Assembly: GCF_900086655.1 (NCBI RefSeq)
Contig: NZ_LT575476.1
Span: 3,135,869 to 3,199,868, forward strand
Length of the DNA: 64,000 bases
Source: Paenibacillus tuaregi
Lineage (GTDB): Bacteria > Bacillota > Bacilli > Paenibacillales > Paenibacillaceae
Reading direction: 5' to 3'
How positions within the stretch are numbered: position 1 is the first letter of the stretch; the number at the start of each line of letters is the position of its first letter. Positions 1 through 9,302 of the stretch are shown here, piece by piece. The notes under the pieces were generated by a model. The model searched no databases. It was not told the origin of the DNA and worked only from the letters and a program-made list of their open reading frames with translations. Made by a program: the position numbers and the translations under genes.

Positions 1-3000
1 CGCGGCTGAAGATCCAGGTCCAGTGAGAATTCATCCTTGCCTTGATACTTTGGATCCTCAGCCGGATCATAGAAATTATATTTATCCAGATACGGAGAAT
101 ACGTCTTAATGTGAAGCTTGTTATTCTTCATATCAAACTGCATCAGGCGAATATACCCAAGCCCGCCTTCCGGCGCGCCTTGATAATCGGCCAGCATTTG
201 ATAGACTTTGCGGTCGGGCACTTTGTCCCCGTTGTCATCAATTTCATCCACTTTAAGCTGGGCATCATGATAATGTCCGGATAGCGTCGCAAACACATTT
301 TTATTCGGAATAACCACTTTCTCATAGATCTTATCCGCAATAGGTGCCCGGTTGTTCGAGACCAGCATATACTCATGCAGACATAGAATGGCCTTTCGTT
401 CTGGATACTTGGATACGACTTCATTCATCCATTCAATTTCTTTGTCTCCAAGTCCCCAACCCATATAGACGATAATAAAATCATTTCCTCCAGCAGACAC
501 GAGATCATAGTGACCCCGGTTGTTCTCGTATGAACCGGCGAAGGTAGGCATATTCTTGAAACGGGCATCACCAAAATACTCCCAGTATTTCGTATAGTCG
601 TTCTCCTGATGGTTCACGTCATGATTTCCCGCAAGGACTCCATAGGAAATTCCGGCATCTTCAAGCACTTTCATGTCTTTGTCGGCTTCCTGCCATTGAT
701 ATTCCTGATACGATTTATCAACAATATCCCCTGTATGGATCACATATTTCAAATTAATCTTGTCTTTATTGTCCGCAATCCACTTTACATTCTTCTGATA
801 AATATAAGGGAAGCTTTGGGAGTAATATTGGGTATCGGACATCCATACAAACGAGAAATCATACGGATCTTCGGAAATAGGTCCTGATTTAGCGGCGGCT
901 GGGGAGGCGATCTCGTCCTGCACCAACACTTGAATGACTTGCCCGTCAGCATATTTGCCGGCGTTAACTGTAGCTTTAAGCTGGAAATCCTCAGTTCCGG
1001 CAATTACATGATCAAGCTGCTCCCATTTGCCGGAAGATTTGCTCCAGGCATACAAGCTCACTTTCCGACCTTCGAACGACTTGCCCTTCCATTCGATCTC
1101 TACCTGATCGCTAGGCTTCACCGAAGGATCAAGCTTAACCTCAAACCGCTGGTAAGGAAATTGCTCATCAGAATCATTAATCAGATACTTACCATCCACT
1201 TTGCTGATTTGAGCGTATTCTTCAGCCGTCATGGCCTGCTCTCCTGCTGGAATCTTGTCTTTCGGTGGCTCGGTTACGGACGCATTCTTATAACCCGTAA
1301 ATCCTTCAGTGCGGTTAGCGTCATATTTGAACCCTTTATAGAAGCTGATCTTCATTTTGTCGTTTGTCGGGTCCTGCACCTTGACGGTTAACTTCGCACT
1401 CGTTCCCAAGCTGATCTGCCCTTGGGCAGGAGCCACTAATTCAGGCGCTAACGGGTTCTCGTTAGGAACCTGAAAGGTTACCTTCTTCTCGGCGGTGTTG
1501 CCAATTTTGTCATTAGCCTTTATAGATAATTCATGTGCTCCCGGCTTCATGGCCCCGGAGGTTGTAGCATACGTCAGTTGGATAACTTTACCGTCCAGCT
1601 TCACTTCAACTTGATCCACACCAGCAAACGCATCTATAATTTCGGCATTGATCGTAAAGGCTCCCCGGTACTCCTTGCCCTCTTCCAGATTCGGTTTAAT
1701 GGATGGAGGCGTATTGTCAACAGTCACCTTGGCTGCAATGGACTTACCTTGATTCTCAACTTTTATCTGGTGTACCCCATCCGCAAAGTTTTTGGTATCC
1801 CAGCGGTATGCCTTGGACTCCAGCATGGAGGTTGTCAGGTTGAATCGGAAGCCAATCGATTCGGATTTGCCGGCACTGTCGCCCATTTTAATTTCTTTGT
1901 CTGGTGTGCTGTAAGCCGGGTCCCATACCTCCGTTCCGTCGGCGAGCAGAAGACGGACATTTCTGATTTCAAAATCATCTTTATTCTCCTCTGGCCGAGG
2001 ATCAAACGGAGATGACTTCGAACCCGCACGGATATAGATGACATTGTCTGTACCAAGCTTCAGCCGGTCTGAATCAATTGGATAAGACAAGGTCGTATAC
2101 GTTGGAATCGGGTCCATAAAGGTATACAAGATCGTCTCCTCTTCCTTACCTGGAACAGGCTCCCCCATCGTCACCGCGTTTTTGAAATAGTAATCGACAT
2201 TCTTGGCATCAAAGACAAAATACGCATTATGCTCAAGTGCTGTATACGTTCCCTGAGTGACTTCATTGCCATCTATACTTAGCTTAAGAGTACCCGGGTC
2301 CGTCCCATGCGCTGTTCCTTTCAACGTGAGGGTATCTTTGACCAAGTCCCCATCCTTGAAGTTTAGGCGGAGAGGTTCTTGACCTGGCCCTCCTGTGATG
2401 GACACCTCTCTAGTATCCGACTCTGTAACATGGGTTCCATCTGAAGCAGCAAAATAGTAAGTAAGAGTTTTTCTCCCGATCAAATCCGCAGATGACAGCT
2501 TGTAGTGATAAAGGCGGTCGCTGTAGTCCTCTGACAAATTATGTTCTACGTAATCCTGTTGTTTATCTGATTTAATGTAGATTTTCACGGAGATGACCTG
2601 CTTGTCATCCCTGGCATCCACCTTGAGGTCCAAAGCTCCAGACTGATCAATCGAGGTTAAACCCGTCAGATCTTTGACGGTGGGTGCAGCTAGATCCGGC
2701 TCGACATGCACAGGGCTGGACGGTACGGAGTCAGGTTCCACGCCAGGAACAGCTTTAACCAGGCCAGAGCTCGTTTTGATCATTGAGGTGCCGCTGACCG
2801 GATATTTGTACAGAAGCGCAGTATTTTCCTTCGTCTCGTCTCCCTTGGAGCCGCCCTCATATACCGTATCTGCATCATAATAAGCGGCTGAGATTTCTTT
2901 CTCTGTGTTCGTCTTAATTACGATAGCACGGCGTCCGCTGTTGGCCATTCCCGCACTATTAATCGTAAATAGACTGCTATCCTGGACAAGCGATGTATTG

Positions 3001-4754
3001 TAAAAAGTGTTGAAATCATCAGCTGTGTAGCTGTCATTTGTTCCATTTTTAATCCAGAATACAACCGATTTTCCGGCGGGAATTACGAATTGTTCTTTAT
3101 TAGACGGCCATTTCACATCGGCCTGGACGCCGGAGTCAGGATAGCGGTAATAAATTTTATAGTTATTAAAATCAATCGGCTGGTCCGTGTTATTGTAAAC
3201 CTCGATGAATTCATAAGCGTCAGATGATGTTCCCGGAACATTGGTGGTATTAGGTACCACCTTAGTCACGAGCAGAACCGGTGCTTTGGATGAGTCAAAC
3301 CCAGGAAGATTTACGTTCACCGAATATGCCTTCTCGGTTGAATTCACACGGATCTTATAGTCCAGCTTGGATTCGGCCAGTGCGGTCCCGGGAATAACCG
3401 CCGAATATTCATCCCCACCCTTGCGAGGGAATGGAATGACCGTATACCTCGCCTGGGAAGGAGTTTTATACAACAGCTCAGCCGTTAGTCCGCTGCCAGA
3501 CGGTTCTGCCTGGTTCAGGATCTGGGCGGTTACAGGCAGATCCTTCAGACCCTCGGCATTGGCCGCAGGCACATGGGTAATCTGGACTGTACCCGTACCA
3601 GGCTGCTCGGGAGTAGAAGGCTGCGCTGGAATTTGGGATTCCAGCGGCTGGCCCGGAGTAGCGGGCAGGGACTCCGGCTGGGACTCCATCATCATCTTGG
3701 TGCTTCCGTCCACGGGATAACCGAAGCGGATACCATGATTGGCCTTTGAATTCCCGGCTGCGATCGTATATTCCGCCTCAACTACATCTACCCCCTGCTT
3801 GTTGCGTATGATCAAGGAGCGGGTTCCTGTATTCGCCATACCGCTGCCGCCTTGCAGGCGGAACAGATTTCTTCCTTCTTCCAAAGATGAGGTGTAATCC
3901 GTATTGCTGTAGTTTGTGTTAAAGTCGCCTGCACTCAATCCTTGGTTGCTGCCGTTCTGAACCCAGAAGACAACTGCCTGACGGGATGGAATTTTTACGC
4001 TGGTACCCGGATTAACCGGCCATTCGGTCAGTTTAGAACCATTTTTGTAGTAGAAACTATATTGACTAAAATCCACTTCCTCCGTGGTATTGTTATACAC
4101 TTCAATCGATTCATAGCCATCAACCGAGCTGCTGGATGGAGTCCCATCCGGTAAGATTTCCGGCACATTGTTCGTATCAGGAACAATCTGCGTGATCAGC
4201 AGAGACGGTAGTTTGGCCTGCTCTGCGAGCAGCTTCGGTGCCCCGTGAATAGCTACCGTGTATGTAGGCGACAGATCAGGCTTGGCCTGCTCATCACTGG
4301 CTTCGATATGGTAGGTCAGTGTGGTTCCGTTTAACTTGTCTTGGCTGATGCTGGCCGTGTAGATGCCGCTTCCTGTCCGTGTAAGTACAATAGACTGCTC
4401 AGGCTTTCCGTCTACAGAGAAATACACAACAGCATTTATCTGCTCTGTTCCCCCTGTAATAACAGCGCTTATCAGATAATCGGCATGCTGTTCAACCGTC
4501 ACGGCTGGCGTATGCTCAATCTTTAGAGTTGCGAGCGGCTCTGCCGCTTGCTCTGAATTGTCTTTCGCAGGAACATCTCCCTCTGTTCCTGGGCCGGCCG
4601 ATTCATCCACGGGCCCGCCTGGAGCGGTAACTGAAGGTACATTGGAATTCGCCTCATCTGCCGCCCCTGCCGCAGGAAACGCTGACCCAAGCACCATGCT
4701 GCTGATCATCACAGCGGATAACCACCGGCGTAAATTTAGACTCCTGCTGTTCAA
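1..4754 (-). CDS. Secreted lamin-tail / calcineurin-like metallophosphoesterase, C-terminus cut by window edge
   Basis: One open frame of about 1584 codons runs from a TTG at 4754 to the left edge, so the C-terminus is missing. The TTG is chosen because a GAGAGAGGGAGAG ribosome site lies just upstream and a signal peptide with an AGAA-type cleavage region follows (LNSRSLNLRRWLSAVMISS...). In order the protein has two lamin-tail-like domains (each ends near an IVIRNK/IVIKTN-like strand after ITQIVPDT or VTKVVPNT), several Ig/bacterial Ig-like modules, then a calcineurin-like phosphoesterase. The phosphoesterase motifs are all present in order: SDTQ near 850, HTGDIVD near 740, GNHD near 622, LHEY near 390 and GHYHD near 275. 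It is exported and probably cleaves phosphoesters outside the cell; the substrate cannot be read from sequence. It is monocistronic in this window. Confidence 0.9.
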   Translation of the reverse strand, partial: MNSRSLNLRRWLSAVMISSMVLGSAFPAAGAADEANSNVPSVTAPGGPVDESAGPGTEGDVPAKDNSEQAAEPLATLKIEHTPAVTVEQHADYLISAVITGGTEQINAVVYFSVDGKPEQSIVLTRTGSGIYTASISQDKLNGTTLTYHIEASDEQAKPDLSPTYTVAIHGAPKLLAEQAKLPSLLITQIVPDTNNVPEILPDGTPSSSSVDGYESIEVYNNTTEEVDFSQYSFYYKNGSKLTEWPVNPGTSVKIPSRQAVVFWVQNGSNQGLSAGDFNTNYSNTDYTSSLEEGRNLFRLQGGSGMANTGTRSLIIRNKQGVDVVEAEYTIAAGNSKANHGIRFGYPVDGSTKMMMESQPESLPATPGQPLESQIPAQPSTPEQPGTGTVQITHVPAANAEGLKDLPVTAQILNQAEPSGSGLTAELLYKTPSQARYTVIPFPRKGGDEYSAVIPGTALAESKLDYKIRVNSTEKAYSVNVNLPGFDSSKAPVLLVTKVVPNTTNVPGTSSDAYEFIEVYNNTDQPIDFNNYKIYYRYPDSGVQADVKWPSNKEQFVIPAGKSVVFWIKNGTNDSYTADDFNTFYNTSLVQDSSLFTINSAGMANSGRRAIVIKTNTEKEISAAYYDADTVYEGGSKGDETKENTALLYKYPVSGTSMIKTSSGLVKAVPGVEPDSVPSSPVHVEPDLAAPTVKDLTGLTSIDQSGALDLKVDARDDKQVISVKIYIKSDKQQDYVEHNLSEDYSDRLYHYKLSSADLIGRKTLTYYFAASDGTHVTESDTREVSITGGPGQEPLRLNFKDGDLVKDTLTLKGTAHGTDPGTLKLSIDGNEVTQGTYTALEHNAYFVFDAKNVDYYFKNAVTMGEPVPGKEEETILYTFMDPIPTYTTLSYPIDSDRLKLGTDNVIYIRAGSKSSPFDPRPEENKDDFEIRNVRLLLADGTEVWDPAYSTPDKEIKMGDSAGKSESIGFRFNLTTSMLESKAYRWDTKNFADGVHQIKVENQGKSIAAKVTVDNTPPSIKPNLEEGKEYRGAFTINAEIIDAFAGVDQVEVKLDGKVIQLTYATTSGAMKPGAHELSIKANDKIGNTAEKKVTFQVPNENPLAPELVAPAQGQISLGTSAKLTVKVQDPTNDKMKISFYKGFKYDANRTEGFTGYKNASVTEPPKDKIPAGEQAMTAEEYAQISKVDGKYLINDSDEQFPYQRFEVKLDPSVKPSDQVEIEWKGKSFEGRKVSLYAWSKSSGKWEQLDHVIAGTEDFQLKATVNAGKYADGQVIQVLVQDEIASPAAAKSGPISEDPYDFSFVWMSDTQYYSQSFPYIYQKNVKWIADNKDKINLKYVIHTGDIVDKSYQEYQWQEADKDMKVLEDAGISYGVLAGNHDVNHQENDYTKYWEYFGDARFKNMPTFAGSYENNRGHYDLVSAGGNDFIIVYMGWGLGDKEIEWMNEVVSKYPERKAILCLHEYMLVSNNRAPIADKIYEKVVIPNKNVFATLSGHYHDAQLKVDEIDDNGDKVPDRKVYQMLADYQGAPEGGLGYIRLMQFDMKNNKLHIKTYSPYLDKYNFYDPAEDPKYQGKDEFSLDLDLQP

Positions 4755-4838
4755 AACTCTCTCCCTCTCTCAATAGATGCCTTAATTTAGTCCTTCGACA
4801 AATTTTCCGCCTGGACATTTCTTCATATTAGGCAATCC

Positions 4839-4853
4839 ATGTTCCGGGAACAT
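4839..4853. promoter_or_regulatory. 15-bp perfect palindrome upstream of the phosphoesterase gene
   Basis: ATGTTCC-G-GGAACAT is a perfect inverted repeat about 85 bases upstream of the TTG start at 4754. A TTGACC hexamer on the minus strand (4862-4867) lies just before it and could be a -35 element, so a regulator bound to the palindrome would block the promoter. No regulator gene adjoins it. The half-site orientation is opposite to the Firmicute LexA box. Confidence 0.4.
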
Positions 4854-4923
4854 AAAACCAGGGTCAAACAAATGTTAATCTGATCCTTCCATGTCTCCTA
4901 TTATTAACTCTAAGTTAACAATA

Positions 4924-4970
4924 AAGCTTGCAAGAGCTTCGGCTGGCGGCCACCTGCTTATGCAAGCTTC
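4924..4970 (-). terminator. Possible hairpin terminator after the flavin reductase gene
   Basis: AAGCTTGCA (4924-4932) and TGCAAGCTT (4962-4970) form a perfect 9-bp stem right after the stop codon of the 4982-5605 gene. The loop contains GC-rich sequence that can pair further. There is no clean T tract, so the terminator role is tentative. Confidence 0.35.
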
Positions 4971-4981
4971 ACTAATACAGT

Positions 4982-5605
4982 TTATGTGGATGAGACGGGG
5001 CCAAACACGGGAGCCAACTTGGAATGGGATAACTGCGGTCCAAGCCCGAAATATTCACAGAAGTTCATGATCATTGGCTTCCATTTTGCCGGGTCAATAT
5101 AGCTAGAAGAAGCATCCATAAGAAGATTTTGTTCAACATGGACCCTGTGAACCCGCATTTCTATAGCAACAAGGGAGCTTGGTTCCTCAACAGAATGTAT
5201 CTTCACAAGTTTAGCCTCCAGATGGACCGGACATTCCTTCACCCGCGGTGCCCGGACAAGTTCAGCGGGCAGCGGGGTCAGACCGGATACACCGAATTTA
5301 TCAGCCTCAAAGCGGTAACCCCGCCCTGCTTTGGATTCAGGGACCGGATTCCTTCCAGTTAGTAAGGTCAGCCGGTCAATTGCGGGAATCAAATCAACGG
5401 ATGGGAGATTGAGTACACATTCCTGTTCCCGGATAATATTCTGAACGGTCTGGGATTTGCTGCTGAGGCCAAGCATACAGGACTGGTTAAGCCACCATGC
5501 CGAAGACATCGGTGCCAGATTAGCCGTGCCATCCTCATTCAACGAGCTTATTAATACAACAGATGTACCGAAATACAATATTTTAGGTTCGATTACAGTA
5601 TGCAT
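4982..5605 (-). CDS. Flavin reductase-like (DIM6/NTAB family) FMN-binding protein
   Basis: This 207-aa protein has the split-barrel flavin reductase fold: the FGTSVVLISSLNEDGTAN start, a NLAPMSSAWWL stretch and a later LVAIEMRVHRVHV strand match the family that binds FMN and reduces flavin or acts on small aromatic or ester substrates. The ATG at 5605 follows an AAGGGGCAGTGAC ribosome site. Members of this group are often annotated only as flavin reductase-like; the substrate is unknown here. It is a single gene, separated from the murNAc operon by a terminator at 5717-5745. Confidence 0.8.
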   Translation of the reverse strand: MHTVIEPKILYFGTSVVLISSLNEDGTANLAPMSSAWWLNQSCMLGLSSKSQTVQNIIREQECVLNLPSVDLIPAIDRLTLLTGRNPVPESKAGRGYRFEADKFGVSGLTPLPAELVRAPRVKECPVHLEAKLVKIHSVEEPSSLVAIEMRVHRVHVEQNLLMDASSSYIDPAKWKPMIMNFCEYFGLGPQLSHSKLAPVFGPVSST

Positions 5606-5716
5606 GTCACTGCCCCTTCTTTTCTCAAATTCAGGATTACCTTAACACAGGCGGTGGGCTGATGTGTTGGAATCGGGAATAAGACCGCAAGATATCAAAA
5701 TATAGAATTAAAACAA

Positions 5717-5745
5717 AGCCGCCTGGATCTAAATTCCAGACGGCT
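5717..5745 (-). terminator. Rho-independent terminator of the mur operon
   Basis: AGCCGcCTGGA and TCCAGaCGGCT form an 11-bp stem with one mismatch and a 7-base loop. On the minus strand it is followed by TTTGTTTTAAT. It lies about 70 bases after the murR stop. Confidence 0.8.
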
Positions 5746-5815
5746 GCTGCATTTATTTTTTAATTGGAATTAAGCCCCTCGAATGAATAAGGATGACGAT
5801 CGCCTCTTCACGGCT

Positions 5816-6688
5816 TCATGGGGACTCCTGACCTTCCAGATTCTTCAGCTCATGAACCGCTTGCCTAGTCTTCATGATCTTCTCCATTGAAGAATCAACA
5901 TCAAGCGAAGCGTATACGTAATAAAGCACATCAATTAGAAACAGCTGGCTGTGCCGGGAACTGGTAGCCGTGCTTCGGACCTTTGCTTCGGGCGCGAGGG
6001 ATGTAAACAAATTGAAATCACTCATATCAGACAGGTTGCTTCGCCCAAACCCGGTGATACTCACGGTAGTCAGCTCGTTCTTTCTGGCAAATTTCATAAG
6101 TTGAAGAACCTCCGGGGTGGCCGCGCTATATGAAACGCCAATGAACACACTGCCCTTAGGCGCGGTGGACATAGCCATGGTCAGAACATGCACATCCCGG
6201 AATGAGTACACATTTTTACCCAGACGCAGCCATTTCTGTGAGATATCCTCGGCGACCAGCGCGGAAGCTCCTACACCAAAAGCAAAGATTACCGGTGCCT
6301 TGTACAACTCCCTGGCCACCTCTTCAATAACTTTCACATCCAATTGGCCGACTGTATCTTTCAGCGACTGAACCGCGTTGGAAAGTATTTTATCCACTAG
6401 ATCTGTAGTATTCTCGTTCTTGTTCAGGTCATAGTAGCCTGATTTCTGCTCCTGAGCCAGGTCCGCGGAGAGCGCAACCTTGAGCTCCGGGAAGCCCTTC
6501 AATCCGATAGTGCGGCAGAAACGCACTACAGACGCGCTGCTCGACTGGCACTGCAGGGCCATCTCTTGAACGGACATAAAGACCACGTCATCTGGAGCTG
6601 CGAGAACGAACCTGGCTACCTTTTGCTCGGATTGCGTTAATTTAGGAAGCACATTTTCAATTCGGGATAAAATTTGACCAACACCCAA
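5816..6688 (-). CDS. murR: MurR/RpiR-family regulator of MurNAc catabolism
   Basis: RpiR-type regulator with an N-terminal helix-turn-helix (TQSEQKVARFVL... MALQCQSSSASVVRFCRTIG) and a C-terminal SIS sugar-phosphate domain (FAFGVGASALVAEDISQKW, VSYSAATPEVLQL). In this family the SIS domain senses a phosphosugar, here most likely MurNAc-6-phosphate, and relieves repression of the operon. I place the start at the TTG at 6688 because GGAGG lies 8 bases upstream; an ATG at 6703 lies on top of that ribosome site and is less likely. It is the last gene of murQ-murP-mupG-murR, and the two 15-bp palindromes in front of murQ are its likely targets. Confidence 0.9.
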   Translation of the reverse strand: MGVGQILSRIENVLPKLTQSEQKVARFVLAAPDDVVFMSVQEMALQCQSSSASVVRFCRTIGLKGFPELKVALSADLAQEQKSGYYDLNKNENTTDLVDKILSNAVQSLKDTVGQLDVKVIEEVARELYKAPVIFAFGVGASALVAEDISQKWLRLGKNVYSFRDVHVLTMAMSTAPKGSVFIGVSYSAATPEVLQLMKFARKNELTTVSITGFGRSNLSDMSDFNLFTSLAPEAKVRSTATSSRHSQLFLIDVLYYVYASLDVDSSMEKIMKTRQAVHELKNLEGQESP

Positions 6689-6751
6689 CAGTAACGCCTC
6701 CATATATTAATCCAGAATTAAGGTGAGTTTCCCTTATCAGGTAATCCTATC

Positions 6752-7801
6752 TTATCTGCCTTTGTCCATCGTGACAAGGAACTTAAATGGATGTCCGCTT
6801 CTTTGCAGGAAAGGCAATAATGGGATATCCCATTCATCTACATAACCAATAACATTCACACGTTCGTCCGCCGGGAGCGGGTTAAGCACAATCTGGAACT
6901 CGCCTTTGTAACGCTTGTAATTATCGTTATCCAACGTAAGAGCCCCCGTTGGCCGCTCCACACAGTTCTCTGGCTCAATAGCGGCGCTATAGCTCCTGCG
7001 CGCATCCTCTGAACGGATCACATCTCTGGCTATGTCGGGACGATTATGATGCACCTGCGTCCAGACATGTGACGGTCTCGCCCCATGAACTCTGAGCAGG
7101 ACCACCCCCTCATTCCAGGCAATAAATTGCTGCATGGTCGAATCACTAAGAGATAAATCTCCGATGAGAATATGGTCAACCTTGCCGCTCTGATAGAGCT
7201 CCAGATAACTTGCAAAAGGAGATTGTCCCCGGTGCTGTTCCAGTGTGGGAAGTCCTTCATGGAGAGGGCCCCGCAGCTCCCCATCCCCGGGAATGAAAGC
7301 CGCAACCTGCAGCCCTTGATCCTGCAGCCAGGCGTTACGATTGGTGAAGCTGTCAAAGTCCAGTCCCGTCTCCGGTCTTGGATAATAATTGTGCCACGCC
7401 TGAAGCGACGAGAAGTCCGCTCCTAGCTCCCTTAGCTCGCTCAGGAATTCCTGGTCTATGGTACTGGCGTTGAACGCCACCAGCCACTCATGACTCAGCT
7501 CGGCAATTTCACGGCTTCCCATGCCATAATCAATGCGAAGACCCGTAACTCCGCTTGACTTCAGCTCGGCGAGGGAGAAATTCTCGAAGGCCCGCGGGGA
7601 GACATCGGCCATGAATATCATCCCGTGCTCACCCGCAAAGCTCCCAATCCGGCCAAGTGGCTCCAGCAAATCGAGCGGGTCCTCTTCTGGCATTTGAAGT
7701 GACGTGAAAATATACCGAAAGCCGTGTTCGTGCATATATCCGAGATAATCTAATGTTGTCTCTACCGGTTGTTCCGTTAAAGACACGAGTACTCCGTTCA
7801 C
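6752..7801 (-). CDS. mupG: 6-phospho-N-acetylmuramidase MupG (DUF871 TIM barrel)
   Basis: The protein belongs to the DUF871/MupG family: an N-terminal TIM barrel (YLGYMHEHGFRYIFTSL, MIFMADVSPRAF, GLRIDYGM, VAFNASTID) and a C-terminal cyclophilin-like domain (LTLDNDNYKRYKGEFQI). The characterised Staphylococcus aureus MupG splits MurNAc-6-phosphate-GlcNAc brought in by MurP into MurNAc-6-phosphate and GlcNAc. It sits between murP and murR as in staphylococcal clusters. I choose the GTG at 7801 (VNGVLVSL), which has AAAGAGGTG 8 bases upstream; an in-frame GTG at 7834 has no ribosome site. No NagZ or AmiE gene adjoins, which suggests uptake of the disaccharide rather than extracellular cleavage. 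Confidence 0.9.
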   Translation of the reverse strand: MNGVLVSLTEQPVETTLDYLGYMHEHGFRYIFTSLQMPEEDPLDLLEPLGRIGSFAGEHGMIFMADVSPRAFENFSLAELKSSGVTGLRIDYGMGSREIAELSHEWLVAFNASTIDQEFLSELRELGADFSSLQAWHNYYPRPETGLDFDSFTNRNAWLQDQGLQVAAFIPGDGELRGPLHEGLPTLEQHRGQSPFASYLELYQSGKVDHILIGDLSLSDSTMQQFIAWNEGVVLLRVHGARPSHVWTQVHHNRPDIARDVIRSEDARRSYSAAIEPENCVERPTGALTLDNDNYKRYKGEFQIVLNPLPADERVNVIGYVDEWDIPLLPFLQRSGHPFKFLVTMDKGR

Positions 7802-7845
7802 CTGTCTAACACCTCTTTCATGATATGAATCCACCTACAAGAGCT

Positions 7846-9300
7846 CTATACGCCCTTTGGCTGCCTCGCTTCTTTTGGAACACCAAATAGAAACGTGCAC
7901 AAAAAGCCAAAGATGTAAGCGGTTACGAGGCCGAGTAAATAAACCCACCATTTGCCGTCAGCGATCAAGAGCAGCATCTCAACCCCGCTCGCCCCGATGG
8001 TAATCGCCCCCACATTGCCGAAATAGCCAATCATCGCTCCCCCAAAGGCTCCGCCAAGACAGGCTGTGACAAAAGGCTTGCCGAGCGGAAGTGTGACTCC
8101 ATAAATGAGCGGCTCCCCTATGCCTAACACCCCAACAGGCAGTGCCCCTTTGATGATATTCGTAAGTTGTTTGTTCTTGTAACAACGAACCCAAAGTGCC
8201 AGGGCCGCGCCTACTTGGCCTGCCCCTGCCATGGCAAGAATCGGCAGCAGTACCGTCATTCCCGTCTGGTTAATGAGCTCAATATGGATCGGTGTCATGA
8301 TATGATGCAGCCCGAGCATGACCATGACCAGCCATATCCCGCCTAGAATGAATCCGGCAAAGGCTCCCCCGACCGACAAAATCCAATTGACGGCGATCAG
8401 CAGGTTGCCCGCCACAAAACCAGCAAACGGCATGATCAGGAAGATGGTTATAAGACCTGTAATGATAATGCTTAGGAACGAAGTAACAATTAAATCAATG
8501 GAGTTCGGTATAACCTTGTGTAATCTTTTCTCAATCCAGGCCAGAATCCATACAGCGAGTACTACGCCTATAATACCACCCTGTCCGGCAATGAGCGGTT
8601 CCCCCGTGAACAGATTGCGAATCGGAAGCTCCGGCTTCATTCCCGTAAGAAGTGTAGCCCCGCCAATCAATCCCCCTAGCGATGGACTTGCGCCGAACTC
8701 GCGGGCGGAATTGATGCCGACAAATATGGCCATGTACGAGAAAATCCCGTTCTTGATGACATTTAGGATCAGATTGAACTGGCTCCAGCTCTCGCCGCTG
8801 AGATAATGCGCCGTAATCAGATTGGAGATAACTGCCGTAATTCCTGCTAACAGACCTGCAGCCACGAAAGCAGGCGCTAAAGGAATAAATATATTGGAAA
8901 TGGATTTCAGGAAGTTCTTGACAGGCGTGTCATTCCGTTTGGAATATTTCTTTTTGTTCTCATCAGCTATCCGGGAAACCTCTTCTTTACTGGACAACTT
9001 CGGCTCTTGTATCGCATTATCGCTTCTGAGAGGAATCGGTTCACCCAGTTCAACCCCGCTAATCACCGCAATCTCACCAGCAACTTTCTCAACAATCCCC
9101 GGCCCAACAATCACCTGCAGGGTGGATTCCTCAATAACGCCAATCACACCCTGGACCTTCTTCAGCTTCTCCACGTTAGCAAGCTCATCTTGTCTTAAAG
9201 TAATGCGCACCCTTGTCATGCAATGCGTTACCCGTTCTACATTCCCGATGCCCCCTACGGCTTCCAGAATATTTAAGGCCAGCTCTTTCTCTTTCCCCAT
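7846..9300 (-). CDS. murP: MurNAc/MurNAc-GlcNAc-specific PTS enzyme IIBC (MurP)
   Basis: 484-aa PTS permease with an N-terminal EIIB domain carrying the phosphorylated cysteine in VTHCMTRVR (Cys27) and a C-terminal EIIC domain of about ten membrane segments with the family motif GIGEPLIYGVTLP. It imports and phosphorylates a muropeptide-derived sugar. There is no EIIA domain, so it must borrow a glucose-type EIIA from elsewhere, as known for MurP of Escherichia coli and Bacillus. The ATG at 9300 lies just after the murQ stop, with AAGGAG placed inside the end of murQ. Between murQ and mupG, its substrate assignment comes mainly from context. Confidence 0.9.
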   Translation of the reverse strand: MGKEKELALNILEAVGGIGNVERVTHCMTRVRITLRQDELANVEKLKKVQGVIGVIEESTLQVIVGPGIVEKVAGEIAVISGVELGEPIPLRSDNAIQEPKLSSKEEVSRIADENKKKYSKRNDTPVKNFLKSISNIFIPLAPAFVAAGLLAGITAVISNLITAHYLSGESWSQFNLILNVIKNGIFSYMAIFVGINSAREFGASPSLGGLIGGATLLTGMKPELPIRNLFTGEPLIAGQGGIIGVVLAVWILAWIEKRLHKVIPNSIDLIVTSFLSIIITGLITIFLIMPFAGFVAGNLLIAVNWILSVGGAFAGFILGGIWLVMVMLGLHHIMTPIHIELINQTGMTVLLPILAMAGAGQVGAALALWVRCYKNKQLTNIIKGALPVGVLGIGEPLIYGVTLPLGKPFVTACLGGAFGGAMIGYFGNVGAITIGASGVEMLLLIADGKWWVYLLGLVTAYIFGFLCTFLFGVPKEARQPKGV

Positions 9301-9302
9301 GA

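Noticed and set aside
4839..4853. Palindrome considered as a LexA (SOS) box
   Set aside because: The Firmicute LexA box is GAAC-N4-GTTC; here the half-sites are in the reverse order (GTTCC-GGAAC).
7030..7356. 108-codon minus-strand frame overlapping mupG
   Set aside because: Different frame inside mupG, no ribosome site, not similar to any family.
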